Of a stretch of 64,000 nucleotides of DNA, positions 1 through 9,589 are shown piece by piece; positions within the stretch are counted from its first letter, which is position 1; each line of letters starts with the position of its first letter. The notes beneath the pieces were generated by a model that ran no database searches, was not told where the DNA came from, and saw only the letters and a program-made list of their open reading frames with translations. This DNA is from Cupriavidus sp. D39 (lineage in GTDB: Bacteria > Pseudomonadota > Gammaproteobacteria > Burkholderiales > Burkholderiaceae): assembly GCF_026627925.1 (NCBI RefSeq), contig NZ_JAPNLE010000007.1, positions 744,001-808,000 of the forward strand. Reading direction: 5' to 3'. The translations under genes were made by a program, and so were the position numbers.

Positions 1-84
1 TGCTTGCTTGCGCGAGAGCGGTCCCCTTCCAAGAGGACGCAGGACTCGCGCAATGGCAAGTTCACGCTCCGTAGGCTCAGTCAT
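1..84 (-). CDS. N-terminus of a TnsB/TniA-like DDE transposase, cut by the window edge
   Basis: The minus strand reads MTEPTERELAIARVLRPLG and then GPLSRKQA before leaving the window. This looks like the helix-turn-helix start of Mu/TnsB-type transposases (a 'Mu transposase C-terminal domain' protein). Only 28 residues are visible, so the family call rests on this start and on context: the gene points away from a transposon end at 306 that carries several repeated binding-site-like motifs. No convincing Shine-Dalgarno is seen before the ATG. It probably belongs to the same element family as the tniB and tniQ relics at 13.4-14.2 kb. Confidence 0.45.
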   Translation of the reverse strand, partial: MTEPTERELAIARVLRPLGRGPLSRKQA

Positions 85-306
85 GGAGGTACGCAGAACA
101 CTAACCTTCAACCCACAGTAGTCGAATTACCGGTCCGCAGAGTCACAGTCGCGGAATTTGTGGTCCTGCGCCGGAAGGTCGTTGCCTCTGCGCAACGGCA
201 CCAATCGCCTTCCACCGACAGTTTTTCATTCAGAATCAATGCGTTAAGCCAGTGTGATTGCTCGCAGATATGTGGGCGCCGCTCGCGGAATTAACGATCT
301 GCAACA
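85..306 (-). mobile_element. terminal region of a Tn7/Tn5053-like transposon
   Basis: The element ends at 306 with ...GATCTGCAACA, i.e. it starts TGTTGCAGATCG when read on the minus strand. Between this tip and the transposase start lie several related motifs of the form GCGGAATTNNNG (around 150-165 and 283-295) and TGCTCGCAGATATG. Multiple internal binding sites next to a 5'-TG..CA-3' tip are typical of TnsB-type ends. The tip directly abuts the coding sequence of a tyrosine recombinase, showing the insertion. The same tip occurs at 822 and 13448, and a variant tip, TGTTGAGG, at 1302 (reversed) and 11850. Confidence 0.55.
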
Positions 307-386
307 CCTACCTCCACACCGAAGACGATGCGCGGCATGAGGCCACGCAGGAGCGCCACCGGATCGGCTGGACGCGCGAAGGGTGA
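307..386 (+). pseudogene. C-terminal fragment of a tyrosine recombinase
   Basis: The frame ending at TGA 384-386 reads TYLHTEDDARHEATQERHRI then GWTREG. This is the tail of a Burkholderiales tyrosine recombinase: the Y of TYLHTEDD sits where the catalytic Tyr of the family is found. Everything upstream has been replaced by the transposon end at 306. The same tail, in a more damaged form, ends the recombinase relic at about 56.9 kb, so the two fragments are related. No start codon and no function are expected. Confidence 0.6.
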
Positions 387-512
387 TGGGCGCCCACCCG
401 GGCCAGGATGTCTGGTATGTGGTTTTGCCAATGTCACGCCGCAAGTAAGCGCCAAAGCGAATTGCGACGGATTGCTCTAGAATTTTGTATGATTTTTTTA
501 TGGCTGGGCACG

Positions 513-821
513 ATGGGCTTCGAACAACTGGCGGCATTGAAGGAACAACTGGCAAAGCAAGCCAAGGCCGCGCCACCGGACAAGACGCGTCGCGCATCCC
601 CGAAGGCTTCGGCCCGCCCAGCGAAACCCGTTAAGCCCGTCGATCCGGTGCTGCAAGCTATCGTGAAGTTGCAGAAACGGTTCCCACAAACCTTTCCGAA
701 GAATCCTGCGCCCAAGGTACCGCTCAAGATCGGCACCTTTGAGGATCTCGTCCCGCACGCGCAGGAACTTGGCCTGACGGAGCCGGCATTGCGCGACGCG
801 ATCCGGACCTGGTGCCGCGGC
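513..821 (+). pseudogene. ProQ/FinO-family RNA-binding protein, 3' end cut off
   Basis: From ATG 513 the product starts MGFEQLAALKEQLAKQAKAA, passes a basic Pro/Ala/Lys linker, and enters a ProQ/FinO domain (LQKRFPQTFPKN, APKVPLKIGTFEDL, GLTEPALRDAIRTWCRG). The reading is interrupted at about residue 103, just after TWCRG, by the transposon tip at 822; the C-terminal half of the domain is missing. Intact relatives are RNA chaperones that bind structured RNA and are common on Burkholderiales plasmids. I chose ATG 513 rather than the upstream in-frame ATG at 408 because homology begins there. Confidence 0.65.
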
Positions 822-1302
822 TGTTGCAGATCGCTATTTCGGCTAATGGCGACCTCTAATTATGCAAATGTGGGTGCCAGCCAGGATAGATGAAGGAAAA
901 ACGCTCTTCTCCTGCCGATGCTCGCGAGCGCTTTCAATGGAGATCTCCCTGACGCGCAGGTCGTGGCGTGAATGCGGATCGCAAGAATTCCCCTATTTTT
1001 CCCATCTTTCGCGAGGTCATGCGCATGGCTCTACCGAACTATCACCCTCTCCGTCCGCCCTGCCCGGCCAGCAATAGAATTTCGCCGACACCGGCTCGGC
1101 GTAGCCCGCGCTAGCCGAATTAATGATCCGCCGCGCCGCATTAGCGGAATCGTTGGACATGGACGGAAAAAGGCGTTGCTCTTGCACAACGGCCAAAAAG
1201 CGCCACTGAACGGCTGTTTCTCTATATAGATCAATGGTTTACATCCATGTGATCGCTAGCGGATATAGCGGTCACCGCTAGCGGAATTAACGATCCTCAA
1301 CA
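822..1302. mobile_element. ends-only (MITE-like) remnant of the Tn7/Tn5053-like family
   Basis: The left tip is TGTTGCAGATCGCTATTTCG at 822 and the right tip, read inward on the minus strand, is TGTTGAGGATCGTTAATTCC from 1302. Both have 5'-TG..CA-3' ends and subterminal repeats: CTCTAATTATGCAAATG near 857 on the left, and CGCTAGCGGAATTAA, GCTAGCGGATATAG, GCATTAGCGGAATCG on the right. No transposase or other plausible gene lies between them. The bases flanking the two tips (GCGGC and CCAGG) do not match, so there is no clean 5-bp target repeat. It may have formed from two different insertions with an internal deletion. Confidence 0.55.
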
Positions 1303-1468
1303 CCAGGTCCGGGTCGCGGTTTTGAACGGGAATTCTCGCCCCGCCGCATCTCGGCGCTCGAGATCGCCGCGTCACGTCATAGCGAATGCATCGGACCTCA
1401 TCGCCAAACCGGCACCGTCACCACAGCGTGGTAAGTAGACCCGGGGAACCGCCCCCGAGCCTCTCGCG

Positions 1469-1502
1469 GAACCGTACGTGACACTCTCGCGTCATGCGGC
1501 TC
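1469..1502 (-). ncRNA. group II intron domain V
   Basis: On the minus strand this 34-nt segment starts GAGCCGCATGACGCG and ends CACGTACGGTTC. It folds into the typical domain V hairpin with the catalytic AGC close to its 5' side and GTACGGTTC closing it. It follows the decayed maturase reading frame by a few bases, as expected for a bacterial intron. Domain VI and the 3' splice site should lie between about 1425 and 1468. Because the protein is broken and the 5' part of the intron is missing, splicing is unlikely. Confidence 0.75.
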
Positions 1503-2300
1503 CCGTTATCCAGCCTGCGGCGCGACCACACGCCAGTGAGCAAACAGCATCTGGTTGGTACGGCGCATCCTGTCCAGCCATTCGGCACTTCGTGGCCTGC
1601 GCCGGTGCAGGCCCTTATACTTCCGTCGGGCCCAACGCTCCAGAGCACAGTCGATGTGCCGGAAGATGCGAAGCATCGCAATCTTGTTGAACTCGCCATA
1701 GTAATTCCACCACCCCTGTATCACCGGGTTGTACAGTCTCAGCCACGTCGGCAAGCGTTACATGGGTCTGGCGGGTAAGGCGCCACCCCGCACTGCCTGC
1801 CGCATCCGCTTCAAGGCACTCTCGCTGGCTCCCGGCAGGAAGTTGGTAAACGGCCCCCCTTTGCGGGCTGCGCGCCTTCCTCGGCCTGAACGTAAAACCG
1901 AGAAACGTAAAGCTCGCATGCGGATGGCGTTCGCTGCGGTTGCTGTCTCTGCAGAACACGATCTTCGATTTCTCCGGATGCATCGTCAGCCCACAAGCTG
2001 CCAGCCGTGTTGCAATGGACCGCATCACGTATTCCGCCTGCCTGCGGCTATGGCAGTGAACCACCGCGTCATCCGCGCAGCGGGCAAACGGACAGTTGGG
2101 GCTGGTGCGGTGCATCCATCGGTCGAATGGGTAATGCGGTTCATCAGGATCGGACTGACGACACCGCCCTGGGCTGTCCCCCACGTGCGGGGCACACGTA
2201 CCCCGTCCGTTGTCTCGAACGGTGCAACCAGCCACCGTTCGATGTATAACAGCATCCAGTCTTCCCTGATGTGGGTGCGCACCGCTTTCATCGGATAACG
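1503..2300 (-). pseudogene. ltrA: group II intron reverse transcriptase/maturase, truncated and frameshifted
   Basis: Three minus-strand frames together give a group II intron protein. About 2291-2160 encodes MKAVRTHIREDWMLLYIERW and GTAQGGVVSPILMNRI (RT finger/palm). About 2110-1890 encodes FARCADDAVVH, the palm motif around the catalytic aspartates (YADD in active enzymes, here CADD), then FLGFTFRPR. About 1754-1506 encodes WLRLYNPVIQGWWNYYGEFN, the maturase domain X. At least two frame changes separate these blocks, and the first part of the RT is absent upstream of about 2300. Relatives mobilise an intron by retrohoming and help splice it. Here only the RNA domain V just downstream is complete. 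Confidence 0.75.
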
Positions 2301-2453
2301 CCGGCGTATACATCAGCGGTCCTAGCGATCTGCAGGTAGAGGACGGCGCGTCGCCTACGCTCCTGGCGTGGGCGCGGCTACACGCGGTTGAGATAACCGT
2401 AGATGTATATCTTGCGCAGCACCGCTCTATCATTAATAGACATTCCGGCATAG

Positions 2454-2515
2454 AAAAAACCCCGCCTGCCCTAAGGTACGGACGGAGACACGGAGGTAGA
2501 AATGGGCAGGCGGGG
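2454..2515 (-). terminator. long-stem intrinsic terminator after the RND efflux operon
   Basis: On the minus strand CCCCGCCTGCCC (2515-2504) pairs perfectly with GGGCAGGCGGGG (2471-2460) across a loop of about 32 nt and is followed by TTTTTT (2459-2454). It lies about 100 bp downstream of the permease stop. Group II introns of the class C type often sit just after such hairpins, and an intron relic does begin a little further downstream. Confidence 0.75.
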
Positions 2516-2613
2516 AGACAAAAATGCTGCTGGTCCCCCCCATGGAGTGGGCGCGATGCAAGTGAATTGAGATCAGGGGCAATGTGCCTGGCACATACCC
2601 TTGCAGATCACCA

Positions 2614-5600
2614 TTACTCGGGCACCAGTTGTCCGGCGGGTTGCACACTCTCATGCCGATCTCGCTGCGCATCGGCCGCATTGCCGGGCCGAATCCTGAA
2701 CCAGATCGAGTACATGGCCGGCAGGAACACCAGGGTCAAAATCGTCCCAGCAAATGTCCCGCCGATGAGCGTGTAAGCGAGTGCGCCCCAGAACACCGAA
2801 TGGGTCAGCGGAATGAAGGCCAGGATGGCGGCCAACGCGGTGAGAATCACTGGCCGCGCACGCTGGACGGTGGCTTCTACAACGGCCCTGAACGGGTCCA
2901 ACCCTTCGGCTTTGTTGTGCTGAATCTGCCCGATCAGGATCAGCGTGTTGCGCATCAAGATGCCCGACAACGCAATCAGGCCGACCAGCGCGTTGATGCC
3001 GAACGGCTGCCCGAACAGAATCAGCGTTGGCACCACACCAATCAAGCCGAGGGGCTGGTCAGGAACACCATGACCATCGCCGGAATGGACCGCACCTGGA
3101 AGATGAGGATCAACAGTGTGATGGCCAGCATGATCGGGAACAGCGGCAGCATGGCCTTCGTCGCCTTGCCCGATTCTTCGATGGAGCCCGCTTGTTCAAT
3201 GCGGTATCCGCTGGGCAGCTTCTCGATGATCGGCTGAAGCTGCTTGCTGATGGCTGTCGACACGTCGGGCGGCTGCAGGCCATCGGCAATATCGCCGCGC
3301 ACCGTGATGGTCGGCATGCGGTCGCGCCGGCGGATGATGGGTTCCTCCATGCGCACATCGATCTTGCCCACTTGCGAGAGCGGAATGCGTTGCCCGTTGG
3401 CGCCGGCTAGCGTGAAGTCGCCAATCTTGGCCGGATCCAGTCGGATGTCGCCGGCCGAGCGCGCGGTCACCTGCACGGTGCGGATGTCCTCGCGCACCGC
3501 CGTCACCGGAATGCCGTTGAGCAGGAACTGCAATTGTTGCGCGACGGCGCTGGAGGTCAGCCCAACGGCCTGCAAGCGGTCCTGCTGCAAGGTGAAGTGC
3601 AGCGTGGGTACGCGCATCCCCCAGTCAGTGTTGACCGAGCGCATCATCGGGCCGGCGTCCATCACCAGCCGGACATCGGCCGCGATGCGGCGCAACGTCT
3701 CCGCATCCGGGCCGGTCACGCGGTAAGCGACCGGAAACGGCGAATACGGGCCGAACACCAGTTGCGTGACACGCACGCGCGCCTCGGGGGCAAGACCGTC
3801 GGCAATGGCCTGGCGCAGGCGCTGCTTCAACGCGTCGCGCTCTTCCTGGCTATCGGTGCGGACTACGATCTTGGCGAACGACGGATCGGGTAGTTCCGGC
3901 CCCATCGCGAAATAGAAGCGCGGCGCACCCTGGCCAACATAAGCCGTCACGATCCTGGCTTCCTTCTGTTTGGCGAGCCAAGCTTCCAGCTTTGCAGTGG
4001 CCACGCTGGTCTGGTTGATCGACGTGCCATACGGCATCTGCACCTCGACCAGCACTTCGGGTCGATCCGAAATCGGGAAGAACTGTTTCTTGACTACCGC
4101 CATGCCCGCGATGGCCAAGGCGAAAAGGCCCACCACCGAACCCGCGACCAACCATTTGCGTGTAATCACGCGCCCGAGCAATTGACGGAAGCGGTTGTAG
4201 CGCGGCGTGTCGTAAATCGCATCGTGGCCGCCTTCGACCTTCTTGAAGTCGGGCAGCATCTTCACGCCTAGGTAAGGCGTGAACACCACCGCGACCACCC
4301 AGGATGCGATCAACGCAATGCCAACGATCCAGAACATGTTGCTGGTGTATTCACCGGCGGTGGATCGCGCAAAGCCATTGGGCATGAAACCGACGGCGGT
4401 CACCAGCGTGCCCGATAGCATGGGCGCCGCAGTATGGCTCCACGCATAGGCCGAAGCGGCGATGCGGCTGTAGCCCTCTTCCATCTTCACTACCATCATT
4501 TCGATGGCGATGATGGCGTCATCCACCAGCAGGCCCAGCGCCAGAATCAAGGATCCGAGAGTGATGCGGTCGAAGTTCCTGCCAGTGGCGACCATTACCA
4601 CGAAGACCACCGCCAGTGTCAACGGCACAGCCGCGGCCACCACCAGGCCCGCGCGCCAGCCCATGCTGACGAAGCTCACCAGCATCACCACCAGTAGCGC
4701 GGCGAAAAACTTGAGCATGAACTCATCGACGGCAGCGCTGATGTTGACCGCCTGGTCCGTCACCTTGGTCAGGCTCATGCCGAGCGGCATGTCTGCGTTG
4801 ATGGCGCCGACCTCCTTGTCAAGCGCCTTGCCTAGGGCCAGCCCGTTCCAGCCTTCGCGCATGACGATGCCCAGCAGCAAGGCCGGTTGACCGCCATTGC
4901 GCACCATGAACGTGGCGGGGTCTTCATAGCCACGTTTGACCGTGGCAATGTCCGACAGCTTCAACGTGCGGCCTTGCGATACAACCGGCGTATCGCGGAT
5001 CTTCTGCAGTTCGTCGAACGCGCCGTCCAGACGGACGAATACCTGCGGCCCTTTCGTCTCTACCGAGCCGGCTGCCGTCAGGGCATTCTGGCTGTTGAGC
5101 GCGGCAAACACCTCTTGCGGACTCACGCCCAGCGTCGCCAGCCGGTCATGTGAAAACTCGACGTAGATGCGCTCCGACTGCTCGCCGGTGATGTTGACCT
5201 TCTTCACGCCGGGCACGTGCAGCAAGCGCTGGCGCAGCGTCTCCGCATCGCGCACAAGGGCACGTTGCGCCTCACCCTGCGCCTTCAGCGCAAACAGCGC
5301 AAAGGTCACGTCCGCATATTCGTCATTGACCATCGGCCCGATCACGCCGGGCGGCAGGTTGGCCACCTCGTCGCTGACCTTCTTGCGCGCTTGATAGAAC
5401 TCCTCCTGGACTTCCGACGGCGGCGTGCTGTCGAGCAGGGTCAACGTGGTGAACGCCAGGCCCGGCCGCGTGTACGTTTCCGTACGGTCGTACCAGCGCA
5501 GCTCCTGCATGCGCTTTTCGAGCTTCTCGGCGACTTGATCCTGCATTTCCTGCGCGGTGGCGCCCGGCCACGCGGTGATGATCGTCATCACCTTGACCGT

Positions 5601-5735
5601 AAACGCCGGGTCTTCCGCGCGGCCCAGCTTGAAGAAGGAAATGAGCCCCGCCAGAGAGATCAAGCAGATGAGGAACAAAGTCACGGCGCGCTCGCGCACC
5701 GCGAGCGCCGACAGGTTGAAGCGGCCTTGGCTCAC
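2614..5735 (-). pseudogene. RND efflux permease (AcrB/MexB-type, HAE1 family), one frameshift
   Basis: Inner-membrane proton-driven pump subunit, about 1040 residues, the usual family length. The N-terminal frame (5735-3042) starts MSQGRFNLSALAVRERAVTL and carries the first transmembrane helix, the porter loops and the central helices with LILALGLLVDDAIIAIEMMV, whose acidic DD pair matches the proton relay of RND pumps. The last 143 residues (GVVPTLILFGQPFGINALVG to RIRPGN) are in another frame. The switch is at about 3048-3052, where four C occur and five would restore SPLGLIGVV. The ATG overlaps the fusion-protein stop (ATGA, 5732-5735), so the two are translationally coupled. A minus-strand terminator follows. 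Substrate unknown; the nearest family resemblance is to VexK/TriC-like pumps (inference). Confidence 0.85.
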
Positions 5736-6847
5736 AGACGCACCCCCGCGATGGCAGTGCTGGCGCCCTGACCCGCCACGCGGACTTGCTGGCCCTCACG
5801 CAGCAGTTGTGCGCCAAGCGCGACGATCCGGTCCCCTTGCTTGACCTGGCCCGCGACCCGGGCACCTTCATCGCCCAGGCGCACGATGGTGACGGATCGC
5901 CACGACACCTTGGCAGGATCTCCCTGGATGACCCACACGCCCGAACCCTTGCCTGCATCGAACAGGGCACCCAGCGGCACCTGGAGATCGCCTTGGGCGG
6001 TGGTGAGCCCATCCGGAATCTGGATCGTCACGGTAGCGCCCAGCGGCGCATTGGCCAGTTCCCCATCCAGCACATAGCGCGCTTCGAAGGTGCGGGTAAG
6101 CCGATCGGCAGCATCCGACAGTTGCCGCAGTGTCGCCGGCACGCTGGTGCCGTCTTTTCCGAACATTGTGGCTTGTGCGACAGAGCCGATCGCCGGCCGC
6201 AACGTTTCCGGCAACTGAACGACCGCCTCGCGGTGGCCTGCGTGGGCCAGACGCACAACAGCCTGCCCCGCGTTGACGACCTGGCCGGGCTCGGCCAGCG
6301 TTTCCATGACTACGCCGTCGCCATCAGCGATCAGCTCTGCGTAGCGGCTGGCGTTGCGCGCAACATCGGCCTGCGCTTCCGCCGCGCTCAACTGGGCTTT
6401 GGCCGCGTCCGCCGCAGCCTTCGCCTGGTCATAGGCCGAGGCGGAAATTGCGCCCGTTCCGCGCAGATCGCGGTAGCGGGCTTCGTCCTCCGCCGTCTGT
6501 TGCGCACGCGCTCGCGCGGCGCTCACGGCTTCTCGCTGTGCATGTGCGGCGAGCTTCAGATCGACCGGGTCGACGCGCATGAGCGGCTGCCCGCGCTTGA
6601 CGGTTTGCCCCGCATCGACAAGGCGTTCCAGCACCTTGCCGGGCACACGGAAGCCGAGGTCGCTCTGCACCCGGGCAGCGACGATCCCCGTGAATGAACG
6701 CGATGCGGAAGCGGCTGGCTGGACGACCGTGGCACGCACCAACGGTGCCTCGGTGCGCGGGTCTGCAGAGGCCTTTTCGCCGCAAGCGCTCAGCGCGAGC
6801 GGAAACGCAAGAACAACGGTAGAGGTAATAAAGCGACGCGAAAGCAT
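5732..6847 (-). CDS. RND efflux periplasmic adaptor (membrane fusion protein), lipoprotein
   Basis: 371 residues. The signal peptide ends in the lipobox LSAC (residues 19-22), so the mature protein should be lipid-anchored in the inner membrane. The HlyD/AcrA fold is visible: a biotinyl-lipoyl half (GFRVPGKVLERLVDAGQTVK, about 67-86), a long Ala-rich coiled-coil hairpin (about 105-175), the second half (GVVMETLAEPGQVV) and the C-terminal beta-barrel region. It bridges the permease to the outer-membrane factor encoded at 7632. It is the first gene of the operon; its promoter (6881-6909) overlaps a palindrome that is repeated in front of the outer-membrane factor gene, so both are probably repressed by the TetR protein between them. 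Confidence 0.9.
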   Translation of the reverse strand: MLSRRFITSTVVLAFPLALSACGEKASADPRTEAPLVRATVVQPAASASRSFTGIVAARVQSDLGFRVPGKVLERLVDAGQTVKRGQPLMRVDPVDLKLAAHAQREAVSAARARAQQTAEDEARYRDLRGTGAISASAYDQAKAAADAAKAQLSAAEAQADVARNASRYAELIADGDGVVMETLAEPGQVVNAGQAVVRLAHAGHREAVVQLPETLRPAIGSVAQATMFGKDGTSVPATLRQLSDAADRLTRTFEARYVLDGELANAPLGATVTIQIPDGLTTAQGDLQVPLGALFDAGKGSGVWVIQGDPAKVSWRSVTIVRLGDEGARVAGQVKQGDRIVALGAQLLREGQQVRVAGQGASTAIAGVRL

Positions 6848-6880
6848 GAAAGCCCCATCGACGAGATGATCTGGGCTTTC

Positions 6881-6918
6881 ATTCTGGTTCTTGTGACCAC
6901 TTTAGTCAATGGTCACAA
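6881..6918 (-). promoter_or_regulatory. promoter and TetR operator of the RND operon
   Basis: On the minus strand TTGACT (6909-6904) and CAGAAT (6886-6881) are 17 bp apart and precede the adaptor ATG. A 28-bp palindrome (6891-6918) with 9-bp arms TTGTGACCA / TGGTCACAA covers the -35 and spacer. The same arms (TTGTGAC / GTCACAA, identical 14-bp spacing) occur at 7584-7611. Confidence 0.75.
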
Positions 6919-6933
6919 AGAAAAATCTGCGCG

Positions 6934-7496
6934 TCACGGGGAAAGACTCCGAAGCACGAGGCTGGAGAGCAGCCCGGGCGCGCTTTCCGTGTAGTCAAAG
7001 CTGTGCTGCAAGAGCAACGGATTCACGTACGGGCGCATGACCAGGTAGATGGCCGTCGTGGCCTCATCCAACGGCGTCTTGCGCTCGAAGTCTCCGGTCT
7101 CCCGACCTTCCTGCAGCACATCGCGCAGCACCTTCTGGATGCGCTCTTCGTAGGCGATTACCGCTTGCCAGCGCTCAGTCGCTGCCGAGGCCGCGATCTC
7201 GTACAGCTTGCGGTCGTGGGAAAACAACCGAAGGCTGGCCTCAATCAAGGCTTTGAACATGCGCCGGAGCTTCTCCGGCGGGAGTTGGCACCGGCGAGGG
7301 CGGCACTCACGTCGGCCTCGATCTCGCGAAGGCAGTTGGCGCAGATCATCTCACCAATGGCCTGCTTGGACTCGAAGAACTTGTAGATGTAGGCCTTGGA
7401 GAAGCCGATGGTCTTGGCCAGATCGGAAACGGCGGTCTTCTCGTAGCCATAGCGGCTGAAGTGCTCGGTGGCGGCGGCAACGATCTGGTCTCGCAC
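6934..7496 (-). pseudogene. TetR-family repressor of the efflux module, one frameshift
   Basis: The N-terminal 60 residues hold a clear TetR helix-turn-helix: EHFSRYGYEKTAVSDLAKTI and GFSKAYIYKFFESKQAIGEM. The C-terminal ligand domain (MFKALIEASLRLFSHDRKLY to SLVLRSLSP) continues in another frame from about 7280. At 7280-7282 the plus strand has GGG where GGGG would restore ANSPPEKLRRMFK. With that base the protein is 187 residues, normal for TetR. It lies between the adaptor/permease operon and the divergent outer-membrane factor gene, both of which carry the same operator, so it is the likely repressor of all three pump genes (inference). Confidence 0.8.
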
Positions 7497-7574
7497 GTCA
7501 TGGTCCGCCGGGCCACGGGCGGAAACGGGGTAGGGGTGGTCTTCATAGGCTCCAGCTTACGCGAGTCGCGATAG

Positions 7575-7611
7575 TTGAACAACTTGTGACCAATTTGTAT
7601 TATAGTCACAA
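7575..7611 (+). promoter_or_regulatory. promoter and TetR operator of the outer-membrane factor gene
   Basis: TTGAAC (7575-7580) and TATTAT (7598-7603) are separated by 17 bp. The palindrome TTGTGAC (7584-7590) / GTCACAA (7605-7611) overlaps the spacer and the -10 box, which is the geometry of a repressor site. It matches the 28-bp operator at 6891-6918. The ATG of the regulated gene is at 7632. Confidence 0.8.
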
Positions 7612-7631
7612 AAACCAGATGGAAGACGTCC

Positions 7632-9092
7632 ATGTTGCCAAAACACTCCCTTATGGCCCTCTTCGTTGCCAGCCTGGCGACCGGTTGTGCCGTCGGCCCC
7701 GATTATGTGAAGCCCAATGTGCCGGTTTCGCAACAATTCCAGGGCCAGACGGCAGTCGAGCAGCGGACAGCCAATGCCGGAGCCGACCTGCCTGCGTGGT
7801 GGGCTGGCTTTGGCGATCCGCAACTCACGCGGTTCGTGCAGCTCGCGCTGGAACAAAACCTGGACCTTGCACAGGCCTTCGCCCGCGTCACGCAAGCCCG
7901 TGCGGGCCTTGGCGCTGCCAATGCCGCGCTGCTGCCCTCCGGCAATGTCTCGGGCCAGGCCGCGCGTGCGTACCAGTCCGTTGAAACCCCTTTGGGCCGC
8001 GTCTTGAATTCGCGGCCCGGCTTCGACCGCTACAGCGACGCTTTTGAGGCCAATGTCAATGCAAGCTGGGAGTTGGACGTATTCGGCGGCCTGCGCCGTG
8101 GCCGCGAGGCGGCGTTTGCCGACTACCAGGCCTCCCAGGCGGGTGCAGTCGCCACACGGCTGACCGTGGCTGCACAGACTGCCGACATCTACATCGCCAT
8201 CCGCGGCTTACAGACGCGCTTGAAGGTGGCCCGCCAGCAAGTACAGACGCAAGAGGAATTGCTCTCCACCATCAACCTGCTGTACGGCAAGGGACTGGCG
8301 GCCGAGCTTCAAGTCCGGCAGGCCGAAGGCGCACTCGCTCAGGTTCGCGCTTCCATCCCACAGCTTGAGGCGGGTCTCGATGCGGCGATGAACGCGCTGG
8401 ATGTGATGCTCGGCTCGCTGCCGGGCACCCACCGGGCGGAGCTTGCGCAAGGCGGCAACATCCCGGCGGCTCCGCAAATTGCGATCAGCGGATCGCCCGG
8501 CGAATTGCTGAGGCGCCGCCCTGACCTCATCGTTGCCGAGCGTCGCCTAGCGGCTTCCAACGCGCGCATCGGTGTCGCCATTGCGGAGTACTACCCGAAG
8601 TTCTCGCTCAGCGGCCTGCTGGGCAGCGCCACATCGGTGGGCGCCGGCAGTCTGTTCGGCAGCGGTGCCAGTCAATTCGCCGGCGTGCTCGGCCTGCGCT
8701 GGCGCCTGTTCGACTTCGGCCGTATCAACGCACAAATCGATCAGGCCAAGGGGCAAGAGGCGGAGATGCTCGCCGCGTACCGGCTCGCCATGCTGCGCGC
8801 CACGGAAGATGTGGAAGACGCCTTCTCGGCTCTGGTCAAGCGCGAGGAGCAAGCGGCCGTGCTCACGCAAGGCGTGGATTCGCTCGGCCGTGCGCGAAAT
8901 GCTTCGTTTGCCGCCTACCAGAGGGGTGTCGTCAGCCTGATTGAAGTCCTGCAAGCCGACGAAAGCCTTTTACGGGCATCAGACGCGCGCGCCCAGGCGC
9001 AATCCGAATCCGCGCGCGCCGCCGTCGCGGCTTTCAAGGCGCTGGGCGGTGGGTGGCAGCCCAACGAATCGACCGCCGTTGCTAGCAAATAG
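7632..9092 (+). CDS. outer-membrane efflux channel, OprM/NodT family lipoprotein
   Basis: 486 residues. The signal peptide ends with the lipobox ATGC (residues 16-19) followed by AVGPDYVKP, the classic start of NodT/OprM-type factors. Two repeated outer-membrane-efflux domains follow, with helical hairpins such as ARVTQARAGLGAANAALLPS and the repeat ARIGVAIAEYYPKFSLSG, and the linker GELLRRRPDLIVAERRL. Trimers form the outer-membrane duct of a tripartite pump. It is transcribed away from the tetR gene and the adaptor/permease operon, and shares their operator, so it is the third component of the same pump. Confidence 0.92.
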   Translation: MLPKHSLMALFVASLATGCAVGPDYVKPNVPVSQQFQGQTAVEQRTANAGADLPAWWAGFGDPQLTRFVQLALEQNLDLAQAFARVTQARAGLGAANAALLPSGNVSGQAARAYQSVETPLGRVLNSRPGFDRYSDAFEANVNASWELDVFGGLRRGREAAFADYQASQAGAVATRLTVAAQTADIYIAIRGLQTRLKVARQQVQTQEELLSTINLLYGKGLAAELQVRQAEGALAQVRASIPQLEAGLDAAMNALDVMLGSLPGTHRAELAQGGNIPAAPQIAISGSPGELLRRRPDLIVAERRLAASNARIGVAIAEYYPKFSLSGLLGSATSVGAGSLFGSGASQFAGVLGLRWRLFDFGRINAQIDQAKGQEAEMLAAYRLAMLRATEDVEDAFSALVKREEQAAVLTQGVDSLGRARNASFAAYQRGVVSLIEVLQADESLLRASDARAQAQSESARAAVAAFKALGGGWQPNESTAVASK

Positions 9093-9182
9093 TCACTCTG
9101 CGGATGAGGCTGCGCATTCAGCACGGCTCGTCGCTCGAACCTCTACCGCAGCACCGAACCACTCATATCGAAAGAAACTGCC

Positions 9183-9587
9183 ATGTCGAATTCCAAAGTT
9201 GTCGTCATTACAGGCGTTTCCTCGGGCATCGGCCGTGCCACCGCGGCAAAGTTTGCGTTGCGGGGCTGCCAGGTATTCGGCACCGTGCGCAACCTCGCAA
9301 AAGCGCAGCCGCTACCGGGCGTTGAACTGGTTGAGATGGATATCCGCGATGAAGCCTCTGTTCAGCGGGGGATCCAGGCCATCATCGCGCAGGCCAAGCG
9401 CATCGACGTGCTGGTCAACAGTGCCGGCGTGACGCTGCTCGGAGCGACCGAAGAAACCTCGATCGCCGAAGGGCAGGCGCTGTTTGACACCAACGTGTTT
9501 GGCATCTTGCGCACCACACGAGCCGTATTGCCACACATGCGCGAGCAAGGTTCGGGAAGAATTGTCAACATCAGCTCGGTGCTCGGG
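9183..9587 (+). pseudogene. short-chain dehydrogenase, N-terminal part only
   Basis: The frame starts MSNSKVVVITGVSSGIGRAT with the TGxxxGIG nucleotide-binding motif, then NSAG (about residue 80) and IVNISSVLG with the catalytic Ser. Homology stops at about 9587, just before the YxxxK region. The reading then runs into unrelated sequence that leads into the amidohydrolase downstream. About half of a 250-residue SDR is missing. An SDR-to-M20 deletion junction explains both the missing SDR tail and the unclear start of the next gene. Confidence 0.75.
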
Positions 9588-9589
9588 CT

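Noticed and set aside
283..1302. Calling the TGTTGCAG tips the ends of an IS21-type element
   Set aside because: IS21 ends also have repeated internal motifs, but no istA/istB is present, while tniB- and tniQ-like relics are attached to the tip at 13448.
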